Positions 1 to 6,171 are shown, numbered from the stretch's first letter. The stretch: DNA of 14,364 bases from Acidiferrobacterales bacterium (GCA_015492195.1 WGFP01000013.1:1-14364); one strand, 5' to 3'. The notes: generated from the letters alone by a model not told the origin. Program-made: numbers and translations.

Positions 1-152
1 CCCAGGGCACCGAAATGGTCATGCCCGGCGACAACGTCAAACTGACCGGCACCCTGATCTCCCCCATCGCCATGGAAGAAGGCCTGCGCTTTGCCGTGCG
101 CGAAGGCGGCCGCACCGTGGGCGCCGGGGTGGTGTCGAAGGTGATTGAGTAA
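1..152 (+). CDS. tuf: Elongation factor Tu, C-terminal fragment (cut by window start)
   Basis: This is the last 49 codons of EF-Tu, the GTPase that delivers aminoacyl-tRNA to the ribosomal A site. The reading frame starts at base 3 and ends in TAA at 150-152. It reads QGTEMVMPGDNVKL, then PIAMEEGLRFAVREGG and RTVGAGVVSKVIE, which is the C-terminal beta-barrel domain 3 ending of bacterial EF-Tu. The gene is complete at its 3' end but its 5' part lies outside the window. It is normally the last gene of the str operon (rpsL-rpsG-fusA-tuf). Only 43 bases separate it from rpsJ, so read-through into the S10 genes is likely. Which of the usual two tuf copies this is (tufA by position) cannot be shown from the fragment. 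Confidence 0.97.
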   Translation, partial: QGTEMVMPGDNVKLTGTLISPIAMEEGLRFAVREGGRTVGAGVVSKVIE

Positions 153-195
153 CGGTTGTGAAGGGTGAACCGTTCACGAGCATAGGAACATAGAT
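153..195 (+). promoter_or_regulatory. Short tuf-rpsJ spacer with small inverted repeats and rpsJ ribosome binding site
   Basis: This 43-base gap holds the rpsJ Shine-Dalgarno AGGAA (184-188, 7 bases before the ATG). A small palindrome, GTGAAC-c-GTTCAC, spans 165-177. An overlapping possible stem pairs CGGTT (153-157) with AACCG (168-172). No convincing -35/-10 pair or T-run terminator is seen. In E. coli the S10 operon is preceded by a leader of about 170 bases that mediates L4 feedback control; there is no room for it here. The palindromes are short and may be chance. Confidence 0.45.
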
Positions 196-507
196 ATGGC
201 GAGTCAAAAAATACGTATCCGCCTGAAGGCGTTTGATCATCGCTTGATCGATCGCTCGGCGGCGGAAATTGTCGGCACGGCGAAGCGTACCGGCGCCCTG
301 GTGCGCGGCCCGATTCCGTTGCCGACCAAGATGGAGCGTTTTACGCTCAATCGCTCGCCGCATGTGGACAAAAAATCACGAGATCAGTTCGAGATTCGCA
401 CGCATAAGCGGATCATGGACATCATCGAGCCCACGGACAAGACCGTCGACGCCCTGATGAAACTGGATCTGGCGGCGGGCGTCGATGTCGAGATTAAACT
501 CAGCTGA
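196..507 (+). CDS. rpsJ: 30S ribosomal protein S10 (also NusE)
   Basis: Small-subunit head protein uS10, which in other bacteria also acts as transcription antitermination factor NusE with NusB. It has 103 residues, the same length as the E. coli protein. The sequence is colinear with it: IRIRLKAFDHRLID at the start, VRGPIPLPT in the middle loop that enters the ribosome head, DQFEIRTHKRIMDIIEPT, and TVDALMKLDLAAGVDVEI at the end. The ATG at 196 is preceded by AGGAA 7 bases upstream. It is the first gene of the S10 set and lies 43 bases after tuf, with rplC 28 bases downstream. Confidence 0.98.
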   Translation: MASQKIRIRLKAFDHRLIDRSAAEIVGTAKRTGALVRGPIPLPTKMERFTLNRSPHVDKKSRDQFEIRTHKRIMDIIEPTDKTVDALMKLDLAAGVDVEIKLS

Positions 508-535
508 CGGTTGACCATCAATCCGGACACAGACC

Positions 536-1189
536 ATGGCGCTTGGACTCATAGGAAGAAAAATCGGCATGACCCGCGTGTTTTCCGCGGAAGGCGCGGT
601 GACGCCGGTAACCGTGCTGGAGGTTGCGCCTAACCGCGTCACGCAGGTGAAAGACGAGGCCAAAGACGGTTACCGCGCGGTGCAGGTGACGACCGGCGAT
701 CGCCGGGCGGACCGTCTGACCAAGCCGCTCGCCGGCAAGTACGCCAAGGGAGGCGTGGCGCCGGGGCGGGGGCTGTGGGAGTTTCGCCTGGAGACGGGAG
801 AAGGCGAAGAATTACAAAACGGCTCTGAGATTAAAGTGGATATTTTCAGCATCGGCCAGAAAGTGGACGTGCAGGGGACCACCATCGGCAAAGGGTTTGC
901 CGGCGTCATCAAGCGCCATCATTTTGGCGGGGGTCGCGCGACCCACGGTAATTCCTTGTCGCACCGGGCACCGGGATCGATCGGCCAGCGTCAGACGCCG
1001 GGACGGGTGTTCCCGGGCAAGAAGATGGCCGGCCATATGGGAAACACAACGCGCACGCAACAAAATCTGGAAGTGGTGCGGGTCGACGTGGAACGCGGCC
1101 TGTTGCTGGTCAAGGGCGCGATTCCCGGCGCCAAGGGGGCGGACGTGATTATCCGCCCGAGCATCAAGGCCAAAGCGGTTAAGAAATAG
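536..1189 (+). CDS. rplC: 50S ribosomal protein L3
   Basis: uL3 is a primary assembly protein of the large subunit; its long central extension reaches towards the peptidyl-transferase centre. The protein has 217 residues (E. coli 209). Diagnostic segments are GLIGRKIGMTRVF near the N-terminus, the extension KRHHFGGGRATHGNSLSHR (about 127-145), then GSIGQRQTPGRVFPGKKMAGHMG. The last segment contains glutamines 151 and 153 in the region where PrmB N5-methylates a glutamine of the E. coli protein. The Lys-rich tail IKAKAVKK closes it. The Shine-Dalgarno is weak (GGA about 12 bases before the ATG), so coupling to rpsJ translation is plausible. Confidence 0.98.
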   Translation: MALGLIGRKIGMTRVFSAEGAVTPVTVLEVAPNRVTQVKDEAKDGYRAVQVTTGDRRADRLTKPLAGKYAKGGVAPGRGLWEFRLETGEGEELQNGSEIKVDIFSIGQKVDVQGTTIGKGFAGVIKRHHFGGGRATHGNSLSHRAPGSIGQRQTPGRVFPGKKMAGHMGNTTRTQQNLEVVRVDVERGLLLVKGAIPGAKGADVIIRPSIKAKAVKK

Positions 1190-1208
1190 GGCATCGAGGA
1201 ATCCGGCA

Positions 1209-1832
1209 ATGAAAGTGACGGTTTTAAGTGGAACGGGCTCAGGAACATCGAAGGAGTTGCAGGTGTCCGACGCCGTTTTTGCCGCCGCCTTCAACGAACC
1301 GTTGGTGCACCAGGTCGTGGTGGCGTATCAGGCCGGCGGCCGCCGGGCGTCGCGCGCCCAAAAGACCCGCGCACAGGTCCGCGGGGGCGGCAGCAAACCC
1401 TTTCGTCAGAAGGGGACGGGCCAAGCCCGCGCCGGTACCATCCGGAGCCCCTTGTGGCGCGGCGGGGGCAGGGTTTTCCCGGCATCGCCCTCGGAGAATT
1501 TTACGCAGAAGGTCAATAAAAAGATGCATCGTCGGGCGCTGCGCGCGATTTTGTCGGAATTGTTGCGCCAGGACAGGCTGGTGACGGTTGCCGATTTCCA
1601 GATGACGGCGCCCAAGACCAAGGAACTCGTGTCAAAGCTGAAGCAGTTGGATGCGCCGGATGTATTGATTGTGACAGAGGCCCCGGATAAGAATTTATCT
1701 CTGGCTGCCAGGAATCTTCCGCGGGTGGATGTGCGCACGGTGGGCGCCGTGGATCCGGTCAGCCTGATCCGGTATGAGAAGGTGATCATGACCGCGGCCG
1801 CCGTCAAGCGCTGCGAGGAATGGCTGCAATGA
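1209..1832 (+). CDS. rplD: 50S ribosomal protein L4
   Basis: uL4 binds 23S domain I and its extended loop helps form the exit-tunnel constriction. In E. coli it also represses its own operon through the S10 leader. The protein has 207 residues (E. coli 201). The basic tunnel loop is clear at about residues 44-95 (GRRASRAQKTRAQVRGGGSKPFRQKGTG, ending near RSPLWRGGG). The globular part follows, with NKKMHRRALRAILSEL and the Rossmann-like C-terminal half. GAGGAA lies 7 bases before the ATG at 1209. Its stop overlaps the likely rplW start as ATGA (1829-1832). The leader through which L4 acts in E. coli is not present upstream of rpsJ. Confidence 0.98.
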   Translation: MKVTVLSGTGSGTSKELQVSDAVFAAAFNEPLVHQVVVAYQAGGRRASRAQKTRAQVRGGGSKPFRQKGTGQARAGTIRSPLWRGGGRVFPASPSENFTQKVNKKMHRRALRAILSELLRQDRLVTVADFQMTAPKTKELVSKLKQLDAPDVLIVTEAPDKNLSLAARNLPRVDVRTVGAVDPVSLIRYEKVIMTAAAVKRCEEWLQ

Positions 1833-2200
1833 CGATTTTATCGGGAAAAAAATCAGACAAAGGTAAGGCGTCCTCCGCGAAAGCTGCGCCGAAAAAGGCG
1901 AAGACCGGCGAGGAAAGACTGTTTCACGTGATTCTGGCGCCGCATATTTCGGAGAAAGCCACCCAGGTGGCCGATAAGAACAAGCAGATGGTGTTTGAAG
2001 TCCGCCGGGATGCGAGCAAGCCGGTGATTAAGCAGGCGGTTGAGAAAATGTTCAACGTTCAGGTTGAGTCGGTCACGGTGACGAATGTAAAAGGCAAATC
2101 CAAGCAGACAGGCAGAATCAGAGGCCGTCAGCGCGACTGGAAAAAGGCGTATGTGCGCTTAAAGCCCGGTCAGGATATCGATTATCTGGGTCAGCAATGA
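1829..2200 (+). CDS. rplW: 50S ribosomal protein L23 with Lys/Ala-rich N-terminal extension
   Basis: uL23 sits at the nascent-chain exit and is the docking site for trigger factor and SRP. The conserved domain starts near residue 27 (EERLFHVILAPHISEKA) and continues through VEKMFNVQVESVTV, the KGKSKQTGR loop and RDWKKAYVRLKPGQ, ending at residue 123. E. coli L23 has 100 residues and begins almost at this domain. Here there are about 25 extra residues, MTILSGKKSDKGKASS then AKAAPKKAKTG. I chose ATG 1829 because GAGGAA (1815-1820) is 8 bases upstream and the start overlaps the rplD stop. An in-frame ATG at 1820 would sit on that Shine-Dalgarno and add three residues. Confidence 0.95.
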   Translation: MTILSGKKSDKGKASSAKAAPKKAKTGEERLFHVILAPHISEKATQVADKNKQMVFEVRRDASKPVIKQAVEKMFNVQVESVTVTNVKGKSKQTGRIRGRQRDWKKAYVRLKPGQDIDYLGQQ

Positions 2201-2201
2201 G

Positions 2202-2216
2202 GAAGACAGGATCTTC
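2202..2216 (+). promoter_or_regulatory. Small hairpin presenting the rplB Shine-Dalgarno
   Basis: GAAGA (2202-2206) can pair with TCTTC (2212-2216), leaving a five-base loop CAGGA that contains AGGA, 8 bases before the rplB ATG. The element lies in the 19-base gap between rplW and rplB. A five-pair stem with three A-T pairs is weak. It could modulate or simply present the ribosome binding site, or be chance. Confidence 0.35.
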
Positions 2217-2219
2217 ATA

Positions 2220-3050
2220 ATGGCACTCCTTAAAGTAAAACCGACGTCCGCAGGGCGCCGCGCCATGCTCAAGGTGGTTAATCCCGAGTTGCACAAAGGG
2301 CCGCCCCATGCCGCCCTGCTTGAGAAAAAATCGAAGCACGGCGGACGCAATGCCCATGGGCGTATTTGCGTACGCCACCGCGGGGGCGGTCACAAACGCC
2401 GTTACCGTTCCATCGATTTCAAACGCAATAAGGACGGTATCCCTGGAAAAATAGAGCGTTTGGAATACGATCCGAACCGCAGCGCCAATATTGCACTAGT
2501 GTTGTATTCCGACGGGGAACGTCGTTACATCATCGCCCCACGCGGTGTAAACAGGGGGAGTGAAATCCTTTCCGGAAAAGATGCACCGATCAAACCGGGC
2601 AATTCCTTGCCGATTCGTAACATCCCGGTCGGAAGCACCATTCATTGCGTTGAGCTGAAGCCGGGCCGGGGCGCGCAGCTTGGGCGCTCGGCCGGCGCCG
2701 CGTTGCAACTGATCGCGCGTGAAGGCGATTATGCGCAATTGCGGTTGCGTTCCGGCGAAGTGCGTAAGGTGCATGTTGATTGCCGCGCTACCATTGGTGA
2801 GGTCGGAAACGCCGAGCATTCCTTGCGCAAGCTGGGCAAGGCGGGCGCCAAACGTTGGCGCGGCATTCGCCCGACGGTACGCGGTACCGCCATGAACCCC
2901 GTCGACCATCCTCTTGGCGGCGGCGAGGGACGCACCAAAGGTGGGCGTCACCCGGTAAGCCCGTGGGGAACGCCTACCAAGGGCTACAGGACCCGCGCCA
3001 ACAAGCGCACGGATGCCATGATCGTTCGCCGTCGGCGTAATAAGAAATAG
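2220..3050 (+). CDS. rplB: 50S ribosomal protein L2
   Basis: uL2 is a primary 23S-binding protein needed for subunit association and peptidyl-transferase activity. It has 276 residues (E. coli 273). N-terminal features are KPTSAGRRAM, ELHKGPPHAALLEKKSKHGGRN and HRGGGHKRRYRSIDFKRNKDG. The middle holds YDPNRSANIALVLYSDGERRYI and KPGNSLPIRNIPVGSTIH. The C-terminal RNA-contact part has RPTVRGTAMNPVDHPLGGGEG. The histidine of VDH, equivalent to E. coli His229, is present, while the second histidine of the common DHPHGGGEG is leucine. The end, KGYRTRANKRTDAMIVRRRR, resembles beta/basal gamma versions. The Shine-Dalgarno AGGA (2208-2211) sits in the loop of a small hairpin. Confidence 0.98.
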   Translation: MALLKVKPTSAGRRAMLKVVNPELHKGPPHAALLEKKSKHGGRNAHGRICVRHRGGGHKRRYRSIDFKRNKDGIPGKIERLEYDPNRSANIALVLYSDGERRYIIAPRGVNRGSEILSGKDAPIKPGNSLPIRNIPVGSTIHCVELKPGRGAQLGRSAGAALQLIAREGDYAQLRLRSGEVRKVHVDCRATIGEVGNAEHSLRKLGKAGAKRWRGIRPTVRGTAMNPVDHPLGGGEGRTKGGRHPVSPWGTPTKGYRTRANKRTDAMIVRRRRNKK

Positions 3051-3065
3051 GGGGGTTTTTGAATC

Positions 3066-3347
3066 GTGCCGCGTTCAATTAGAAAAGGACCGTTTGTGGA
3101 TTTCCACCTCGCGCAGAAAATAGAGCGCGCGCGCGCGGAGGGATCCAAGAAACCGATCAAGACTTGGTCCCGGCGTTCGACCATCATGCCGGATTTCGTC
3201 GGTCTGACCATCGCGGTGCATAACGGGCGGCAGCATGTGCCGGTTTTGATCACCGAGAACATGGTGGGCCATAAGCTTGGTGAGTTCGCGGTGACGCGGA
3301 CCTTCAAGGCCCATTCCGGTGACCGTAAGGCAAGCACGTCGAGTTAA
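3066..3347 (+). CDS. rpsS: 30S ribosomal protein S19
   Basis: uS19 lies in the 30S head, next to S13 and the A-site finger bridge. It has 93 residues (E. coli 92). Signature segments are PRSIRKGPFVDFHL, KTWSRRSTIMPDFVGLTIAVHNGR and the signature QHVPVLITENMVGHKLGEF, then VTRTFKAHSGDRKAS. The start is GTG at 3066, with a run of Gs (3051-3055) just after the rplB stop acting as the Shine-Dalgarno about 10 bases away. No upstream ATG is in frame near the conserved start, so GTG is well supported. rplV begins 5 bases after its stop. Confidence 0.97.
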   Translation: MPRSIRKGPFVDFHLAQKIERARAEGSKKPIKTWSRRSTIMPDFVGLTIAVHNGRQHVPVLITENMVGHKLGEFAVTRTFKAHSGDRKASTSS

Positions 3348-3351
3348 AGCC

Positions 3352-3717
3352 ATGCAAGCGACAGCCATTTTGAAATACATCCGGATTTCGGCTCAGAAAA
3401 GCCGCTTGGTGGCCGATCAGATCCGCGGCCTTCCGGTGGCGCGCGCTCTGGAGGTCTTGCAGTTCAGTAACAAAAAAGCAGCCTCTCCCGTGAAAAAGGC
3501 GCTGGAGTCCGCGATTGCCAACGCCGAGCACAATGAAGGCGCGGATATCGATGAACTCAAGGTACAGCGCGTCTGTGTGGATGTCGGTCCGACGCTCAAG
3601 CGTTTTCGAGCACGCGCCAAGGGGCGGGGGGCTCGCATCATGAAACGCACGTGTCATATTATGGTGACCGTCGGCGATAAAAAGGCGGCGAGCACAAGTG
3701 CAGGGGGGAGCAAGTAA
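3352..3717 (+). CDS. rplV: 50S ribosomal protein L22
   Basis: uL22 lines the peptide exit tunnel with a long beta-hairpin; changes in that hairpin give macrolide resistance in other bacteria. It has 121 residues (E. coli 110). Conserved parts are ISAQKSRLVADQIRG, NKKAASPVKKALESAIANAEHN and the hairpin region VDVGPTLKRFRARAKGRGARIMKRTCHI. A short Ala/Ser/Gly-rich tail (KKAASTSAGGSK) adds about 11 residues. I chose ATG 3352, four bases after the rpsS stop; an in-frame upstream GTG at 3319 would lie within rpsS and add unconserved residues. Its stop overlaps the rpsC start by one base (TAATG). Confidence 0.97.
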   Translation: MQATAILKYIRISAQKSRLVADQIRGLPVARALEVLQFSNKKAASPVKKALESAIANAEHNEGADIDELKVQRVCVDVGPTLKRFRARAKGRGARIMKRTCHIMVTVGDKKAASTSAGGSK

Positions 3718-4430
3718 TGGGTCAGAAAGTCAGTCCGATTGGATTGCGCCTAGGAATTATCCGTGATTGGACCGCCAAGTGGTATTCGGGAAGCAAGGGC
3801 TATACCCCCAACCTGATATCGGATCTCCAGTTACGCGATTACCTTAAGAAAAAACTGGCGCATGCCGCGGTCAGCACCATCGTGGTTGAGCGTCCCGCGC
3901 AGAGTATCAATATTATCGTGCATACCGCACGCCCTGGTATTGTCATCGGCAAGAAGGGTGAGGATATCGAAAAGTTGCGCCGGGAGCTGTCAAAGATTTC
4001 CGGTCTTCCGGTACAGCTTTCCGTGGAAGAAATACGCCAGCCGGAACTGGATGCGCAGCTGGTGGCGGAGAATGTCTGTCAGCAGCTTGAAAAACGGATT
4101 ATGTTCAGGCGCGCCATGAAACGCGCCGTTACCAATGCCATGCGCCTGCGCGCGTTGGGCATCAAGATTATGGTTGCCGGCCGTCTGAACGGCGCGGAGA
4201 TCGCGCGTACCGAGTGGTATCGTGAAGGGCGCGTGCCGTTGCATACCCTGCGCGCAAACATCGACTACGGCTTCGCCCAGGCCTACACGACTTATGGCGT
4301 AATCGGCGTGAAGGTATGGATATTCAAAGGCGAGGTGTTTGATCAGGACGAACCTAAACCGGAAGAGACCGACGATGCGCACGGACGCGCAAGTGTCGCG
4401 AGAGCCCCCTCCACGAAGGCCGCCGGCTGA
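3717..4430 (+). CDS. rpsC: 30S ribosomal protein S3, with repeat-derived C-terminus
   Basis: uS3 is on the 30S solvent face at the mRNA entry channel and contributes to mRNA unwinding. It has 237 residues (E. coli 233). It opens MGQKVSPIGLRLGI; the KH domain motif GKKG is at 78-81; Arg131, Arg132 and Lys135, the mRNA-entry helicase residues of E. coli, are conserved in FRRAMKRA. The C-terminal domain ends with YGVIGVKVWIFKGEVFD (about 193-209). From about residue 220 the protein reads DAHGRASVARAPSTKAAG, encoded by a DNA repeat also found in rplE. GGGGGAG (3704-3710) inside rplV is its Shine-Dalgarno. S3 tails vary widely in the family, so this addition is probably tolerated. Confidence 0.98.
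   Translation: MGQKVSPIGLRLGIIRDWTAKWYSGSKGYTPNLISDLQLRDYLKKKLAHAAVSTIVVERPAQSINIIVHTARPGIVIGKKGEDIEKLRRELSKISGLPVQLSVEEIRQPELDAQLVAENVCQQLEKRIMFRRAMKRAVTNAMRLRALGIKIMVAGRLNGAEIARTEWYREGRVPLHTLRANIDYGFAQAYTTYGVIGVKVWIFKGEVFDQDEPKPEETDDAHGRASVARAPSTKAAG
4374..4412 (+). repeat. Copy of a GC-rich modular repeat inside the 3' end of rpsC
   Basis: The block begins with GATGCGCACGGACGCGCAAG (4374-4393), continues with TGTCGCGAGAG (4394-4404), and ends with CCCCCTCC (4405-4412). The first 31 bases match 6699-6729 in rplE with one difference (A versus G at the eighth base of the second module). The first module alone occurs a third time at 6750-6769, where it is followed directly by CCCCCTCC. TGCGC-acggac-GCGCA inside it can form a five-pair hairpin. 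In rpsC it is read as DAHGRASVARAPS, a different frame from rplE. Dispersed copies elsewhere in the genome are expected but cannot be checked here. Confidence 0.85.
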
Positions 4431-4444
4431 CATAGAGAAGCGAT

Positions 4445-4852
4445 ATGCTGCAACCGAAGAAAACCAAACACCGTAAGCAGATGAAGGGCCGCAACCGCGG
4501 CGTGGCCACGCGCGGCAATAAAGTCAGCTTTGGAGAGTACGGATTGAAGGCCACCACCCGTGGGCGTTTGACCTCACGTCAGATCGAAGCGGCCCGGCGC
4601 GCGCTGACCCGTTTCATCAAGCGCGGGGGCCGGGTATGGATTCGGGTATTTCCAGACAAGCCGATTACCAAAAAGCCGCTGGAAGTACGCATGGGCAGCG
4701 GCAAGGGTAGCGTTGAGTACTGGGTTGCTCAGGTTAAACCGGGCACCGTCCTTTACGAAATGGAAGGGGTAAATGAGGAGCAGGCACGCGAGGCATTCAG
4801 ACTCGCCGCCGCTAAATTATCGGTTCAGACGGCATTTGTGAGCAGGACTTAG
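4445..4852 (+). CDS. rplP: 50S ribosomal protein L16
   Basis: uL16 contacts the A-site tRNA elbow and organises the tRNA binding corridor of the large subunit. It has 135 residues (E. coli 136). It opens MLQPKKTKHRKQMKGRNRG. The middle shows RGRLTSRQIEAARRALTR and WIRVFPDKPITKKPLEVRMGSGKG. Arg82 in EVRMGSGKG corresponds to E. coli Arg81, the residue hydroxylated by the oxygenase RoxA/YcfD. The end LYEMEGVNEEQAREAFRLAAAKL is typical. The Shine-Dalgarno is modest (AGAGAAG, 4434-4440). It follows the repeat-bearing rpsC end by 14 bases. Confidence 0.98.
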   Translation: MLQPKKTKHRKQMKGRNRGVATRGNKVSFGEYGLKATTRGRLTSRQIEAARRALTRFIKRGGRVWIRVFPDKPITKKPLEVRMGSGKGSVEYWVAQVKPGTVLYEMEGVNEEQAREAFRLAAAKLSVQTAFVSRT

Positions 4853-4859
4853 TGTAATA

Positions 4860-5057
4860 ATGAAGGCAAAAGATATTAGAGCAATGGACAACGAAGCACG
4901 GCTTAAGGAGCTGCATGAATTGTTACGTGAACAGTTCAACCTGCGCATGCAAAAGGCCACGGGGCAATTGGCCAACACCGCCAGTTTGCGGACGGTACGA
5001 CGCAACATCGCCCGCCTGCGTACGGTGATGAATGAAAAGCAAGGTAGGTCCGAATGA
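4860..5057 (+). CDS. rpmC: 50S ribosomal protein L29
   Basis: uL29 is a small two-helix protein at the exit-tunnel rim next to L23. It has 65 residues (E. coli 63). The sequence opens MKAKDIRAMDNEA; the family core LLREQFNLRMQKATGQL is at about 21-37, and VRRNIARLRTVMNEKQG ends the second helix. The ATG is 7 bases after the rplP stop; AGGA within rplP (4844-4847) is a distant Shine-Dalgarno, so coupled initiation is likely. Its last four bases overlap the rpsQ start (ATGA). Confidence 0.96.
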   Translation: MKAKDIRAMDNEARLKELHELLREQFNLRMQKATGQLANTASLRTVRRNIARLRTVMNEKQGRSE

Positions 5058-5365
5058 CTGAGCAGAACAACGCCCCCTCCGGAGCCGATAAAAGCGTGAG
5101 TGGCAAAAAATCCACGAGCGTACGTTCCGTCAGTGGTCGCGTCATCAGCAACAAAATGGACAAGACCATCACCGTGCAGGTTGATCGCAGGATCCGGCAC
5201 CCGTTGTACGGAAAATACATCACCCGCCGCACTAAACTGCATGTCCATGATGCAAATAACGATTGCAAGGAGGGCGATCTGGTGCAGGTGGAGGAATGTC
5301 GCCCCCTGTCCCGAAGCAAATCCTGGCGGTTGGTGAAAATCCTGGAACGGGCCGGTGAGGTTTAA
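5054..5365 (+). CDS. rpsQ: 30S ribosomal protein S17 with N-terminal extension
   Basis: uS17 binds the 16S 5' domain and is an early assembly protein with an OB fold. It has 103 residues against 84 in E. coli. The conserved OB domain begins at about residue 24 (RSVSGRVISNKMDKTITV) and runs through HPLYGKYITRRTKLHVHD and GDLVQVEECRPLSRSKSWRL. The first 22 residues, MTEQNNAPSGADKSVSGKK and a short Ser/Thr stretch, are hydrophilic and unmatched in E. coli. GGTAGG (5043-5048) is 5 bases before the ATG at 5054, which overlaps the rpmC stop. This supports the long start over any internal one. It is the last gene before the spc promoter. Confidence 0.96.
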   Translation: MTEQNNAPSGADKSVSGKKSTSVRSVSGRVISNKMDKTITVQVDRRIRHPLYGKYITRRTKLHVHDANNDCKEGDLVQVEECRPLSRSKSWRLVKILERAGEV

Positions 5366-5380
5366 ATAACATGTTGATTC

Positions 5381-5409
5381 TTGGGGGTTTTTGGCGCAAG
5401 TGTTATAAT
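5381..5409 (+). promoter_or_regulatory. Predicted sigma-70 promoter for the spc operon (extended -10)
   Basis: A -35-like TTGGGG (5381-5386) is separated by 17 bases from a perfect -10 TATAAT (5404-5409), which is preceded by TG one base upstream (5401-5402), giving the extended -10 form TGnTATAAT. Transcription would start near 5416, about 40 bases before rplN. The 91-base rpsQ-rplN gap is one of the two longest in the cluster, and it is where E. coli places its spc promoter. No terminator-like hairpin with a T-run precedes it, so S10 read-through probably also supplies the downstream genes. Confidence 0.8.
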
Positions 5410-5456
5410 GACCGTTTGCTGTGCCGGCGAGCGCTAGAGGTCGAGAGAGTAACGCA

Positions 5457-5825
5457 ATGATCCAGATGCAGACCCTGTTGGCGGTGGCCGACAACAGTGG
5501 GGCAAAAAGAGTGCAGTGTATAAAGGTGCTTGGCGGCTCCAAGCGCCGCTATGCCGGTATTGGCGATGTCGTTAAAGTGAGCATCAAGGAAGCCATTCCC
5601 CGGGGACGGGTGAAGAAGGGCGATGTGTATGATGCCGTGATCGTGCGCACACGCAAGGGAGTGCGCCGCGCCGACGGGTCGTTGATACGTTTTGACGACA
5701 ATGCCGCAGTGCTGTTAAACCCCCAGATGCAGCCGATTGGAACGCGTATCTTCGGGCCGGTGACACGCGAGCTGCGTACCGAGAATTTCATGAAGATTAT
5801 TTCTCTTGCGCCCGAAGTTTTGTAG
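5457..5825 (+). CDS. rplN: 50S ribosomal protein L14
   Basis: uL14 sits at the subunit interface, forms bridges to 16S rRNA and is the binding site of the silencing factor RsfS in other bacteria. It has 122 residues (E. coli 123). It opens MIQMQTLLAVADNSGAKRV and carries GGSKRRYAGIGDVVKVSIKEA, IPRGRVKKGDVYDAVIVRTR, IGTRIFGPVTRELR and the end FMKIISLAPEVL. I chose ATG 5457 because it matches the family start exactly; an in-frame GTG at 5421 would add 12 unconserved residues. It is the first gene after the predicted spc promoter. AGAGG (5436-5440) and GAGAGAG (5443-5449) precede the start. Confidence 0.98.
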   Translation: MIQMQTLLAVADNSGAKRVQCIKVLGGSKRRYAGIGDVVKVSIKEAIPRGRVKKGDVYDAVIVRTRKGVRRADGSLIRFDDNAAVLLNPQMQPIGTRIFGPVTRELRTENFMKIISLAPEVL

Positions 5826-5836
5826 AGGATGCGGTG

Positions 5837-6157
5837 ATGAGAAAGATTAAAACCGGCGATGAAGTTATCGTATTGACGGGAAAAGACAAGGGTAAGCATG
5901 GGAGCGTATTGCGGGTGCTTGCCAATGACCGCGTTCTTGTTCAGAACGTAAATATGATCAAACGCCATACCCGGCCCAACCCCAACAAGGGTGTTACCGG
6001 CGGTATTATCGACAAGGAGGCGCCGATTCATATTTCCAACGTTGCCCTTTATAACGCCGCTACGGGAAAGGGGGAACGGGTTGGGTTCAGGTTGCTTGAG
6101 GATGGAACCAAGGTGCGTTATTTCAAACGCAGCGGCGAAGTCGCTGACGTTAAATAA
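5837..6157 (+). CDS. rplX: 50S ribosomal protein L24
   Basis: uL24 is an assembly-initiator of the large subunit that contacts 23S domain I near the tunnel exit. It has 106 residues (E. coli 104). The KOW motif is clear at the start: KIKTGDEVIVLTGKDKGKHG. Further conserved parts are NMIKRHTRPNPNKGVTGGI, KEAPIHISNVALYN and the end RVGFRLLEDGTKVRYFKRSGE. ATG 5837 is 7 bases from AGAGGA (5824-5829); an adjacent GTG at 5834 would add only one residue. In E. coli, S8 represses translation at the rplX-rplE junction; the gap here is 14 bases and I could not recognise that structure in it. Confidence 0.97.
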   Translation: MRKIKTGDEVIVLTGKDKGKHGSVLRVLANDRVLVQNVNMIKRHTRPNPNKGVTGGIIDKEAPIHISNVALYNAATGKGERVGFRLLEDGTKVRYFKRSGEVADVK

Positions 6158-6171
6158 ACAAGGTTTAAGCG

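Noticed and set aside
4817..5542. Long reading frame on the - strand (241 codons) across rplP-rpmC-rpsQ-rplN
   Set aside because: It lies opposite four well-conserved genes, has no recognisable motif, and would run against the whole cluster; GC-rich genes commonly leave such open antisense frames.
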